The translations under genes were made by a program, and so were the position numbers. Of a stretch of DNA of 64,000 nucleotides, positions 52,650-61,253 are shown piece after piece. Origin of the DNA: Streptomyces chryseus. Its GTDB lineage: Bacteria > Actinomycetota > Actinomycetes > Streptomycetales > Streptomycetaceae. The stretch's first letter is position 1; each line of letters starts with the position of its first letter. The stretch is taken from NCBI RefSeq assembly GCF_014650755.1, contig NZ_BMVO01000006.1, positions 1 through 64,000 on the forward strand. Reading direction: 5' to 3'. The notes beneath the pieces are model-generated. The model worked only from the letters and a program-made list of their open reading frames with translations. It was not told the DNA's origin and did no database searches.

Positions 52650-54500
52650 GTGACCGACGGTGCGACGGGTGCGGAAGCGGAAGCGGGCAGAGGAATCAGC
52701 CGGCGCAGGCTCGGCGGCGGCATCATGGCCCTGGGCGGCGCCCTCGTGCTCGCCACAGGGGCCGCGGGCCACGCGGGCGCGACGCCGAACGAGGCGGCGG
52801 ACCGCGCCGGCCCCGGCTGCCCGACACTGCGGCGCGGTTCACCCGAACGCGCCGGGCTCCTGCCCGGCCCCCTGACGCAGCTCGTCGCCGACGCGGAGCG
52901 CTATCTCGGCCCCTCCCCCAAGTACCCCTGGTACGCCGGCGCGGTCCTGCTCGCCGGGCGGGGCGGCACGGTGGCGTTGCATCAGGCGATCGGTTCGGCG
53001 GTGCGCTACTCGGCGTACGACGAGAAGACCGACACGGCGGTGGAGTTCCCGGCCGACCAGCGGATCGCGATGGCCGAGGACACCCTCTTCGACCTGGCGT
53101 CGGTCTCGAAGCTCTTCACCTCCGTCCTCGCCGTGCAGCAGATCGAGCGCGGCACGCTGGAACTGGAGGCGAAGGTCGCCGCGTACCTCCCTCGGTTCGG
53201 CGGCGCGGGCAAGCAGGACATGACCGTACGCCAGCTGCTCACGCACACATCGGGGTTCCGGGCCTGGATCCCGCTCTACAAGGAGCCGACACGGGAGGGG
53301 AAGCTGCGCCTGCTGTGGAACGAGGTGCCGGCCAGCCCGCCCGGCACCAAGTACCTGTATTCCGACCTGAACCTGATCTCCCTGCAGCTGGTACTGGAGG
53401 CGATCACCGGCCGCACTCTGGACGCACTGCTCCACGACGAGATCACCGCTCCGCTCGGGATGCACCGCACTCGCTTCAACCCGCCCGCCTCCTGGAAGCC
53501 GAAGATCGCCGCCACCGAGGACGCCCGGCTGCCCTGGTCGGGCCTCGACCGGGGGCTGGTGTGGGGTGAGGTGCACGACGAGAACGCGTACGGCTTCGGC
53601 GGTGTCGCCGGCCACGCCGGTGTCTTCTCCACCGCCTGGGACCTCGCGATCCTCGCCCGTACCCTCCTGAACGGCGGCGCGTACGGCCGGGCCCGCGTCC
53701 TGGAGCCCGAGTCGGTGGAGCTGATGTTCACCGACTTCAACACCGCCTTCCCGGGCGACGAGCACGGCCTCGGTTTCGAGCTCCACCAGCACTGGTACAT
53801 GGGGGCCATGGCGACGCCGCGCACGGCGGGCCACACCGGGTTCACCGGCACGAGCCTGGTCCTCGACCCGTCCACCGACTCCTTCCTCGTCCTCCTGGGC
53901 AACTCGGTCCACCCGGTGCGCACCCACCGTTCCGGCAGCGCACCGCGCGTGGCCGCGGCCAACCACCTCGCCCGCGCGGTCGCCGTACGCCCGGTGCGCG
54001 GCCGCACCGCGTGGTTCTCCGGCATGGCCTCGGCCACCACGGCCACGCTGACGCTGCCCGCTCTCCCCCTCGCCCCCGCTCCCGCCGCCGAGTCCGCCGC
54101 CGCCTCGGGGCGTCCTCGGCTGCGCTGCCTGCTGTGGTGGGACACCGAGCCGGGGTCCGACCGCCTCTTCCTCGAGGCGTCGGCGGACGCGGGCGCCCCG
54201 TGGCAGGCGGTGCCGTTCACGACCGTACGCAAGGGGCAGGAGCCGCGGTCGCACCCGGCGGGCGAGGTCACCGGGTGGTCCGGGCGGGTCTGGCACCGGC
54301 TGGACGCCGACCTCTCGCAGTGGCGCGGCCAGGAGGTGCGGCTGCGGTGGCGCTACCGGACCGACGCGCTGTACGTCGGACGCGGGGCGTACGTCGACGG
54401 GCTGCGGGTCGACGACGGCCGCCGCACGCTCTTCGACGAGGCCAGGCCCGGGGACGCCGCCCGTATCGAGGCGGCAGGCTGGGCGGCCTCCGAGGACTGA
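52650..54500 (+). CDS. Tat-exported beta-lactamase-fold serine hydrolase with C-terminal beta domain
   Basis: A 616-residue protein. A Tat-type leader (SRRRLGGGIMALGGALVLA, about 17-45), then a class C beta-lactamase/esterase domain (about 60-450) with Ser151-x-x-Lys154 (ASVSK), YSDLN as the second motif and HTG in place of KTG. The C-terminal 150 residues (about 465-616) are a jelly-roll of the immune-inhibitor-A/MAM type (LLWWDTEPGSDRLFLEAS, WHRLDADLSQWRGQEVRLRWRY). It may be a D-alanyl-peptidase, esterase or lactamase outside the cell. GTG 52650 follows AGGGGTGG. An antibiotic-resistance role is not shown. Confidence 0.87.
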   Translation: MTDGATGAEAEAGRGISRRRLGGGIMALGGALVLATGAAGHAGATPNEAADRAGPGCPTLRRGSPERAGLLPGPLTQLVADAERYLGPSPKYPWYAGAVLLAGRGGTVALHQAIGSAVRYSAYDEKTDTAVEFPADQRIAMAEDTLFDLASVSKLFTSVLAVQQIERGTLELEAKVAAYLPRFGGAGKQDMTVRQLLTHTSGFRAWIPLYKEPTREGKLRLLWNEVPASPPGTKYLYSDLNLISLQLVLEAITGRTLDALLHDEITAPLGMHRTRFNPPASWKPKIAATEDARLPWSGLDRGLVWGEVHDENAYGFGGVAGHAGVFSTAWDLAILARTLLNGGAYGRARVLEPESVELMFTDFNTAFPGDEHGLGFELHQHWYMGAMATPRTAGHTGFTGTSLVLDPSTDSFLVLLGNSVHPVRTHRSGSAPRVAAANHLARAVAVRPVRGRTAWFSGMASATTATLTLPALPLAPAPAAESAAASGRPRLRCLLWWDTEPGSDRLFLEASADAGAPWQAVPFTTVRKGQEPRSHPAGEVTGWSGRVWHRLDADLSQWRGQEVRLRWRYRTDALYVGRGAYVDGLRVDDGRRTLFDEARPGDAARIEAAGWAASED

Positions 54501-54539
54501 GCGCGACGGGCCGCCCCGCGGCACGTGCGCCTGTGCGCC

Positions 54540-56090
54540 TCAGCGACCCAGGACCGCCATCGCCGCGTTGTGGCCGGGGATGCCGCTCACTCCGCCGCCC
54601 CGGACCGCGCCCGCCCCGCACAACAGGACATTGGGGTGCGCCGTCCCGACGCCCCAGCGGCCGACGGCTTCCGGCCCGTCGGCGTACGGGAAGGACAGCG
54701 GGCGGTGGAAGATGTTGCCGCCCGGCAGCCGCAGTTCCCTTTCGAGGTCCACCGGGGTCTTCGCCTCGATGCACGGGGCGCCGTTCCCGTCGAGCGCGAG
54801 ACAGTCGGCGAGCGGCTCTTCGAGGTACGTGTCGAGCTGCCCCAGGGTGGCCGCGAGGAGTTCGGCGCGGGTCGCTTCGTTGTCGCCGGCGAAGAGCCGG
54901 GCGGGGGTGTGCAGGCCGAAGAGGGTGAGGGTCTGGTAGCCCTGTGCGGCGAGTTCCGGGCCGAGGATCGAGGGATCCGTCAGGGAGTGGCAGTAGATCT
55001 CCGAGGGCGGTGCGCTCGGCAGCCGCCCCGACGCGGCTTCGGCGTAGGCGGCCGCCAGTTGGCCGTACCCTTCGGCGACATGGAACGTTCCCGCGAACGC
55101 TTCTTTCGCTTCCACGGAACGGTCGCGCAGACGCGGAAGCCTGCGCAGCAGCATGTTGACTTTGAGCTGCGCCCCCTCAGTGCGGTTCGCGGGCGAGGGC
55201 GCGTCCCCGAGGAGCATCCCGAGCGCGTCGGGCGAGGCGTTCACGAGAACGTGCCGCGCCGCGACGGTTCCCTCCCCCGTGTCGCTGCGGAACGTCACCT
55301 CGGCACGCTTCCCGTCGGTGTCGACACGCGTCGCCTCGTGGCCGGTGGCGATCTCGGCGCCGACGGCCACCGCCGCTTTCGCGAGCGCGTCCGTGAACGC
55401 CCCCATGCCGCCCACGGGCACGTCCCAGTCGCCCGTGCCGCCGCCGATCACGTGGTAGAGGAAGCAGCGGTTCTGGACCAGCGTCGGATCGTGGGCGTCG
55501 GCGAACGTGCCGATGAGCGCGTCGGTGAGGACCACGCCCCGTACGAGATCGTCCGCGAAGTACTCCTCGATCGCGACGCCGATGGGCTCCTCGAACAGCA
55601 TCCGCCAGGCCGCCTCGTCGCCGATCCGGGCGCGCAGCGCGTCCCGGGTGGGCAGCGGCTCGGTGAGGGTGGGGAAGACACGCTCGGCGACCTGCCGCAT
55701 GAGGCCGTAGAAGGACTGCCACGACGCGAACTCCGCTTCGCCTCCCGTGAGCCGGGCGAACGACTCCCGGGTCCGGTCCACGCCGCCGCCGACGAGCAGC
55801 CCGCCGCGCCCGCTCGGCGTGTACGAGGAGACGGTGCGCTTGCGCACGGCGAAGTCCAGCCCCAGATCGCGGACGATCCGCCGGGGCAGCAGCGACACCA
55901 GGTACGAGTAGCGCGAGAGCCTGGCGTCGACTCCCGCGAACGGCCGGGTGGACACCGCCGCGCCACCGGTGCGGCCGAGGCGTTCCAGTACGAGCACGGA
56001 GCGGCCCGCGCGGGCGAGATAGGCGGCGGCGACGAGGCCGTTGTGTCCGCCGCCCACGATCACGGCGTCGTAGCTGTCCTGTACGGGCAT
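54540..56090 (-). CDS. Phytoene-desaturase-like FAD/NAD(P)-dependent oxidoreductase
   Basis: A 516-residue flavoprotein. N-terminal dinucleotide loop VIVGGGHNGLVAAAYLARAG (about 10-29), LERLGRTGGAAVS, and the C-terminal flavin-contact GAGAVRGGGVSGIPGHNAA characteristic of the CrtI-like/NAD(P)-FAD family (human PYROXD2-like). No membrane segment. ATG 56090 has AGGAG about 10 nt upstream. No carotenoid genes adjoin it, so the substrate is not a safe guess. It is followed 56 bp upstream by the kinase gene on the same strand; possible operon. Confidence 0.87.
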   Translation of the reverse strand: MPVQDSYDAVIVGGGHNGLVAAAYLARAGRSVLVLERLGRTGGAAVSTRPFAGVDARLSRYSYLVSLLPRRIVRDLGLDFAVRKRTVSSYTPSGRGGLLVGGGVDRTRESFARLTGGEAEFASWQSFYGLMRQVAERVFPTLTEPLPTRDALRARIGDEAAWRMLFEEPIGVAIEEYFADDLVRGVVLTDALIGTFADAHDPTLVQNRCFLYHVIGGGTGDWDVPVGGMGAFTDALAKAAVAVGAEIATGHEATRVDTDGKRAEVTFRSDTGEGTVAARHVLVNASPDALGMLLGDAPSPANRTEGAQLKVNMLLRRLPRLRDRSVEAKEAFAGTFHVAEGYGQLAAAYAEAASGRLPSAPPSEIYCHSLTDPSILGPELAAQGYQTLTLFGLHTPARLFAGDNEATRAELLAATLGQLDTYLEEPLADCLALDGNGAPCIEAKTPVDLERELRLPGGNIFHRPLSFPYADGPEAVGRWGVGTAHPNVLLCGAGAVRGGGVSGIPGHNAAMAVLGR

Positions 56091-56146
56091 GGCGTGCGCA
56101 CTCCTGTCGTCGCGGTCCGCGGTACCGGTACGTTCCCCGGAACGGG

Positions 56147-58393
56147 TCAGGGGCCCTGGGCTCCGCGCCGTTGCCGCAGCGCCGCCACCCGCCGGTACAG
56201 CTCGACGGCCTCCGCGCCGCGTCCGAGCTGTTCCAGGCAGTGTGCCTCGTCGTTGCGGCTGGCGAGGGCGTCGGGATGGTCGGCGCCCAGGACGCGTTCG
56301 CGGGCCTCGGCGACCTGCCGGTAGACGGTGAGCGCGTCGGACCAGCGGCCGAGCCAGCCGAGGCCGACGGCGACCTCCCGGCGGCTGACGAGCGTGTCCG
56401 GGTGGTCGGCGCCCAGGACGCGTTCGCGGATCGCGCACACGTCGCGTGCCTCGGCCAGAGCCTCCTCCCAGCGGGCGAGCCGGCCGAGGTTGACGCCGAG
56501 CCCGTGCCGCGCGCGCAGCGTCTCGGGATCGGAGGGTCCCTGCGCCCGGGTGCGGTCGTCGACGAGGGCCCGGTAGAGCTCCAGCGCCTCCACGCTGCGG
56601 CCGAGCCGCCCCAGGCTGATGCCGACCTCGTAGCGGGCGGCCAGCGTGTCGGGATGGTCGGGGCCGAGTGCCTGCGCGCGGGCCTGGGCGACCTCCCGGT
56701 AGGTCTGGAGGGCCTCCGTCCAGCGCCCGAGCTGCCCGAGCGCGTACGCGACCTCGTACCGCGTGACGAGCGTGTCCGGGTGCGTCGCGCCGAGCACCCG
56801 GGCGCGGGCCTGCGCGACGTCGTGCGCCATGCGGTACGAGTCCTCCAGGCGGCCCAGCCTGCTCAGGTTGAACGCCAGGTTGTGCCGGCAGCGCAGCGTG
56901 TCCGGGTGATCGGCCCCCATCGTGCGTTCCCGGGAGGCGAGGACAGCGGCGTACACCTGGTGCGCCTCGAAGTGCCTGCCGAGCTGCCCGAGCACGTACG
57001 CCGTCTCCTGGCGGGCGGCGAGGGTTTCGGGGTGATCGGGCCCCATGGTGCGTTCGCGGCCCTCGGCGACCCGGCCGAACTCGCGCAGGGCGTCGGCGGC
57101 GCGGCCGGTCCTGCTGAGGGTGAAACCGACCTCGTAGTGGCTGGCGAGCGTGTCGGGGTGGTCGGGCCCCAGGGCGTGTTCGCGCTCGGCGGCGACGGCG
57201 CGGTGCACCTCGCCGGCTTCGTTCCAGCGGCCGAGGCGGCCGAGGCTGAGCCCGGCGTTGTGCCTGCTGGTCAGGACCGCCAGCGCCTCGGGCGTGGGGG
57301 TGGGCCGCTCCGGCCGGCGCGCGGCGGGGACGGCTGCGGGCGCCCGCAGGCCGGCACCCGTGGTCCACTCCCCCGTCAGCCCAGCGGAGTGGTCGGGCGG
57401 CGTCGCGGGCAGCGCCCACGTGCCGCTCGCCTTGTGGCCGGTGGTCATGCCACGCGTCCAGGAGGGCAGTCTCGGGGCGCGGGACGGCGGCTGTTCCGGC
57501 CGTCCCGCCTGCGGTCGCGGGGCGAGTACGGCGACCGGACCCGACGAGCGGCCGGCGGTCAGACGGTGGGCCAGTTCCCTGGCGTCGGCCGGTCGTTCCT
57601 CGGGGGTCTTGGCGAGCAGGTCGAGGACGGCGCGGTCGAAGAACGCGGGCAGCTCCGGGCGGTGCGCGCGCGGCGGCTCCGGCTGCGTGTCCCGGTGGCC
57701 GACGAGGACGGCCCAGGCGTCGTCGAGGTCGAACGGCGGCACGCCGGTCGCGATCTCGTACAGCACGCAGCCCAGCGAGTAGAGGTCGCTGCGGTGGTCG
57801 ACCTCGACGCCGCTGATCTGCTCGGGCGACATGTAGTGCGGGGTGCCCATGGCGATGCCGGTGCCGGTGAGGCGGGAGGTGAAACCGATGTCGTGACCCA
57901 GGCGCGCGATGCCGAAGTCACAGATCTTCACCGTGCCGTCGGCGAGCCGCATGATGTTGGCCGGCTTGAGATCCCGGTGGACGATGCCCTGTTCGTGCGT
58001 GTAGGCGAGCGCCCAGGCGACCTGCTCGGCGATGTCGACGACGTCGGCGACGTCCAGCGGGTCCGCCTTGTTGTCCTCCAGGAGCTGGCTGAGGTTGCGC
58101 CCGTCGAGCAGTTCCATGACGAGGTAGAGCACGCCGTCGTGCTCGCCGAAGTCGTGGACGACGGTGACGCCTCGGTGCTGGAGAGCGGCCGCGACGCGCG
58201 CCTCCCTGCGGAAGCGTTCCCGCAGCACACCGGTGAACGACGGGTCGTGCTGGGGTCCCACCGGCTTGAGGCATTTGACGGCGACCTTCCGCCCCAAGGA
58301 CTCATCGTGGGCACGCCACACCTCGCCCATGCCCCCGCGCCCGATCTGATCGAGCAGCCGGTACCGGCCCTGGATCAGCCTCGTGTCCGCCAT
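56147..58393 (-). CDS. Ser/Thr protein kinase with nine kinesin-light-chain-type TPRs
   Basis: A 748-residue soluble protein. Kinase domain (about 1-270): GRGGMGEV loop, Lys40 in VAVKCLKP, HRDLKPANIM (about 145) and DFG (about 165), all catalytic residues present. A Pro-rich linker (about 270-365) precedes nine 42-residue repeats ending in ALGPDHPDTL-type phrases, the last one shortened. These are TPR_10/12 (kinesin light chain) repeats that bind proteins or peptides. There is no transmembrane helix or PASTA domain, unlike PknB. The TPR arm may present substrates to the kinase. ATG 58393. A long non-coding gap lies upstream. Confidence 0.93.
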   Translation of the reverse strand: MADTRLIQGRYRLLDQIGRGGMGEVWRAHDESLGRKVAVKCLKPVGPQHDPSFTGVLRERFRREARVAAALQHRGVTVVHDFGEHDGVLYLVMELLDGRNLSQLLEDNKADPLDVADVVDIAEQVAWALAYTHEQGIVHRDLKPANIMRLADGTVKICDFGIARLGHDIGFTSRLTGTGIAMGTPHYMSPEQISGVEVDHRSDLYSLGCVLYEIATGVPPFDLDDAWAVLVGHRDTQPEPPRAHRPELPAFFDRAVLDLLAKTPEERPADARELAHRLTAGRSSGPVAVLAPRPQAGRPEQPPSRAPRLPSWTRGMTTGHKASGTWALPATPPDHSAGLTGEWTTGAGLRAPAAVPAARRPERPTPTPEALAVLTSRHNAGLSLGRLGRWNEAGEVHRAVAAEREHALGPDHPDTLASHYEVGFTLSRTGRAADALREFGRVAEGRERTMGPDHPETLAARQETAYVLGQLGRHFEAHQVYAAVLASRERTMGADHPDTLRCRHNLAFNLSRLGRLEDSYRMAHDVAQARARVLGATHPDTLVTRYEVAYALGQLGRWTEALQTYREVAQARAQALGPDHPDTLAARYEVGISLGRLGRSVEALELYRALVDDRTRAQGPSDPETLRARHGLGVNLGRLARWEEALAEARDVCAIRERVLGADHPDTLVSRREVAVGLGWLGRWSDALTVYRQVAEARERVLGADHPDALASRNDEAHCLEQLGRGAEAVELYRRVAALRQRRGAQGP

Positions 58394-58822
58394 CTCGTAC
58401 TGTCGCCCCCGTCACTCCGCTGCGCCCTCCCCGGCCCGTCCAGTATGGCCGCCTGTCTGCGGAGTTTGTACGGTGCGGGGCGCGCGTCGGGGCCGGCGCC
58501 GGCCATTGCATTCAGAATGTGACCGGGCGCCGGTCACCGCCGCGTACGGGACGAGCCGCGGTGCGGGGATCTGTCCGATCGGTACGAGTCCGCGGGGCGA
58601 CCGTTTCCGGGGGCGGCGCGGGGCGTCCGTACAGCTCCGTGCGTGTGGGGAGGCGCAGGGCGGCAGTGAGGCGTACGCGCGTCAGGCCACGCGCCGCCGC
58701 AGCCGTGCGCGCGCCGGTGCCGGCAGCGGGCGCGCCGGCGGCCGCGCGACGGAGACCGTCGGCATCACGGCCTTCCGTCCGGAGCCGTCGTACGCCGCTC
58801 CCGCCGAGGGCAGCCCCGGTGG
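58394..58822. other. 429-bp region without a convincing gene
   Basis: Between the kinase start and the next leftward gene. Open frames here are arginine/proline-rich and look like chance, including a 27-residue minus-strand frame (MPTVSVARPPARP...). It contains a perfect 8-bp-armed inverted repeat (58519-58537) preceded by a low-GC TTGCATTCAGAATG patch, and should hold the kinase promoter. Confidence 0.5.
58519..58537. promoter_or_regulatory. 19-bp inverted repeat (GTGACCGG-GCG-CCGGTCAC)
   Basis: Perfect 8-bp arms around a 3-nt centre, about 125 bp upstream of the kinase start. Operator or hairpin; the adjacent AT-rich patch favours a promoter site. Confidence 0.4.
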
Positions 58823-59413
58823 TCACCAGCCGAGCTGCTCCTCCCCCAGGACCTCGCTGCCGATGTGCGCGGCGAGCTTCCGGGCCCTGGGGAGGTCGCC
58901 CCACTTGTCCACGTGCACGAAGACGGTGTGGTGCTCGGTCCACCGGCCCCACTGGGCCTGGTCGCCGTGAAAGACGACCTGGACCCCGTCGTACTTCGCG
59001 ACACCGTGGCACTCCGCGTCGGGGTCGTCCGGCCATCGGCCCGACCAGTCGATGCCCGCCATGCCCCGCCCGAGCGCCGGGACGAAGAGATCCTCGACGC
59101 TTCCCTGGGCGATGTCCTCCATGATCTCCAGCGGCAACTCCGCCTGGAGCGCGGCGTCGTCCGCCGTCGTCACGTCCAGTTCGCACCAGAGGTACTCGCC
59201 CGTCGCCGGGTCGGTCCGGGGGTCCACGTACTCGTACCGCGCCCCCGGCAGCAGCTCGGCCATGCGGCGGACATCCTCGACCGTGTTCAGTTCGGCCATC
59301 AGGCCCACCTCGTCGTCGCACCGTTCCAACAGCGCGCACAGGCGCCTGGCCTGCGCGTATGCCGCGGCGGCGTCGGTGGTGCGGAAGACGGGGTATGCCC
59401 TGGAGTTGCCCAT
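58823..59413 (-). CDS. Hypothetical acidic protein
   Basis: A 196-residue soluble protein with many Asp/Glu (net acidic), no signal or membrane helices, and normal GC3 codon use. It is protein-like throughout (YPVFRTTDAAAAYAQARRLCALLERC, HHTVFVHVDKWGDLPRARKLAAHIG). ATG 59413 is the first methionine after an Arg-rich stretch; no strong ribosome site. I recognise no family. It sits beside a decayed DUF2252 gene on the other strand. Confidence 0.65.
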   Translation of the reverse strand: MGNSRAYPVFRTTDAAAAYAQARRLCALLERCDDEVGLMAELNTVEDVRRMAELLPGARYEYVDPRTDPATGEYLWCELDVTTADDAALQAELPLEIMEDIAQGSVEDLFVPALGRGMAGIDWSGRWPDDPDAECHGVAKYDGVQVVFHGDQAQWGRWTEHHTVFVHVDKWGDLPRARKLAAHIGSEVLGEEQLGW

Positions 59414-59550
59414 GCGCCGAACCGTCGCACGCCGCCGCGGCCTCCCGCCACTGAATTGCTCCGGTCCGAAAGCCTGGTCGGCAGGGACCTGTACGGACTT
59501 GTCCGACCGGCGGGACCGTACCGCCGTGCCGACCCGCTCGATGTGAACCC

Positions 59551-59820
59551 AAGGAGGCCGCCGACTCCGTCCTGAGCCCTCACCTGGGAGGTACCCGGTT
59601 CGCCACGCAGGGCGAGCGGGTGGTCGCCGGGCAGCGGCTGATGCAGGCCGCCGGCGACATCTTCCTGGGCTGGGAAAGGGTCCAGGGGATCGACGGCCGC
59701 GAGCGGGACTTCTCCGTACGGCAGTTGCGGGACTGGAAGTACGTACCGGAACCGTCCCTGATGGTCCCGTCACAAGCGCACCGCGGCGGAGCAGCTCGAA
59801 CGCAGAGCGCCCCGCCGTGA
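59551..59820 (+). pseudogene. Remnant of a DUF2252 gene
   Basis: The frame from about 59551 reads KEAADSVLSPHLGGTRFATQ, then QGERVVAGQRLMQAAGDIFL and ERDFSVRQLRDWK. These are hallmarks of the C-terminal third of DUF2252 proteins, which are normally about 400-450 residues. No start codon, no N-terminal part and no ribosome site are present; after the last conserved word the frame runs into unrelated residues to a stop at 59820. The fragment is a deletion remnant. The 186 bp after it (59821-60006) hold no gene. Confidence 0.75.
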
Positions 59821-60006
59821 GCGAACCCGAATCGAGGCATGATGACCTCCATCCCTGAGCACCGCACCGACACGCCGACAGGCAGGGGCATGGGGCCGAC
59901 GGGCCGGGGGCGTGCGAAGTGAGGCGTACGGAGGCTGCGGCCGACCGCCGTCGGCGTGGCCACTGTCGTGCGCCGCCGGTGGTGATCTGCTGCCGGCGCC
60001 CGCGAG

Positions 60007-61197
60007 TCAGCGGCGTACCCGTGGCATGCCCAGGCCGATCCAGGAGATGATCTCGCGCTGGATCTCGTTGTTGCCGCCGCCGAAGGTGAAGATGACGGCG
60101 CTGCGGTAGCCGCGTTCCAGTTCGCCGTGCAGGACCGCGCCCGCCGAGCCCTCCTTCAACGGGCCCGTCGCACCGACGACTTCCATGAGCCAGGCGTAGG
60201 CGTCCCGGCGGGCCTCGGAGCCGTAGACCTTGACGGCGGAGGCGTCCTGCGGGGTGAGCGTGGCGTGCTGCAGGGCGGACACCATCTGCCAGTTGAGGAG
60301 CTTCATCGCGTCGAGCCTGGTGTGGGTCCGCGCGAGGCGGCCGCGCACCCAGCCGAGGTCGATGACGCGACGCCCGTCGGCGAGTTCGGTGTCCGCGGCC
60401 CAGCGCTGCACGTTGTGCAGGGCGCGGATCGCCATGGTGCCGTGGGCGGCGAGGGTGACGCGTTCGTGGTTGAGCTGGTTGGTGATCAGCCGCCAGCCCT
60501 TGTTCTCGGCGCCGACGCGGCGGGAGACGGGGACCCGGATGTTCTCGTAGTAGCTGGCGGTGGTGTCGTGCGAGGCGAGGGTGTTGATGAGGGTGCAGGA
60601 GTAGCCGGGGTCGCTCGTCGGGACGAGCAGCATGGTGATGCCCTTGTGGGGCGGCGCCTGCGGATCGGTGCGGACGGCGAGCCAGACCCAGTCGGCGGTG
60701 TCCCCGTTGGTGGTCCAGATCTTCTGCCCGTTGACGACGTAGTGGCCACTCGCCTCGTCGCCCTCGCGTACGGCGCGGGTCTTCAGGGCGGCGAGGTCGG
60801 TGCCCGCGTCGGGCTCGCTGTAGCCGATGGCGAAGTCGATCTCCCCGGCGAGGATCCTGGGGAGGAAGTACGCCTTCTGTTCGTCCGTACCGAACTGCAT
60901 GATGGTCGGGCCCACGGTGTTGAGGGCCATGAGCGGCAGCGGTACGCCGGCCTGCGCGGCCTCGTCGAAGAAGATGAACTGCTCCACCGGCGAGAGACCG
61001 CGTCCGCCGTACTCCTCCGGCCAGCCGACGCCCAGCCACCCGTCGGCTCCGAGGCGGCGGACGGTGGCGCGGTAGAAGCGCTTCTGGGCCGCCGGTTCGG
61101 CGTACCGGGCGTAGGCGTTGTCGGGCACCAGCTCGGCGAAGTACGCACGCAGGTCGGCGCGCAACCGCGTCTGCTCAGGCGTGTATTCGAGGTGCAC
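60007..61197 (-). CDS. Acyl-CoA dehydrogenase (FadE26/ChsE4-like)
   Basis: A 396-residue ACAD-fold flavoprotein: AIGYSEPDAGTDLAALKTRAV, VVNGQKIWTTNGDTADWVWLAVR, LITNQLNHERVTLA and C-terminal FGGGNNEIQREIISWIGLG. In ordinary ACADs the last motif is YEGTxxI with the catalytic Glu; here it is FGGGNNEIQ, as I recall for FadE26, a subunit of the heteromeric steroid dehydrogenases that borrow the base from a partner. ATG 61197. The exact KstR-type box TAGAACGCGTTTCA is centred about 50 bp upstream. The gene lies downstream of a DUF72 gene but has its own promoter sequence. The expected partner subunit is not in the window. Confidence 0.88.
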   Translation of the reverse strand: MHLEYTPEQTRLRADLRAYFAELVPDNAYARYAEPAAQKRFYRATVRRLGADGWLGVGWPEEYGGRGLSPVEQFIFFDEAAQAGVPLPLMALNTVGPTIMQFGTDEQKAYFLPRILAGEIDFAIGYSEPDAGTDLAALKTRAVREGDEASGHYVVNGQKIWTTNGDTADWVWLAVRTDPQAPPHKGITMLLVPTSDPGYSCTLINTLASHDTTASYYENIRVPVSRRVGAENKGWRLITNQLNHERVTLAAHGTMAIRALHNVQRWAADTELADGRRVIDLGWVRGRLARTHTRLDAMKLLNWQMVSALQHATLTPQDASAVKVYGSEARRDAYAWLMEVVGATGPLKEGSAGAVLHGELERGYRSAVIFTFGGGNNEIQREIISWIGLGMPRVRR

Positions 61198-61239
61198 GGC
61201 CCCTCCAGGGTGTCGCGTTCCCTACGGCGGCGCACAGAC

Positions 61240-61253
61240 TAGAACGCGTTTCA
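61240..61253. promoter_or_regulatory. KstR-type box (TAGAACGCGTTTCA)
   Basis: Matches TNNAACNNGTTNNA at all eight fixed positions and extends as ACTAGAAC, like strong KstR sites. It sits 43 bp upstream of the FadE26-like start and overlaps the stop codon of the DUF72 gene. Confidence 0.55.

Noticed and set aside
52650..54500. Beta-lactamase resistance gene
   Set aside because: The fold is that of class C enzymes, but the many esterases and D-alanyl peptidases of this family share SxxK; the KTG box is HTG and the C-terminal beta domain is unusual for a lactamase.
54540..56090. Carotenoid phytoene desaturase
   Set aside because: CrtI-like fold but no crtB, crtE or other carotenoid genes; the C-terminal motif fits the wider PYROXD2-like group.
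58512..59552. Minus-strand frame over the hypothetical-protein region
   Set aside because: Different frame from the coherent 196-residue protein; arginine/glycine-rich with no recognisable domain.
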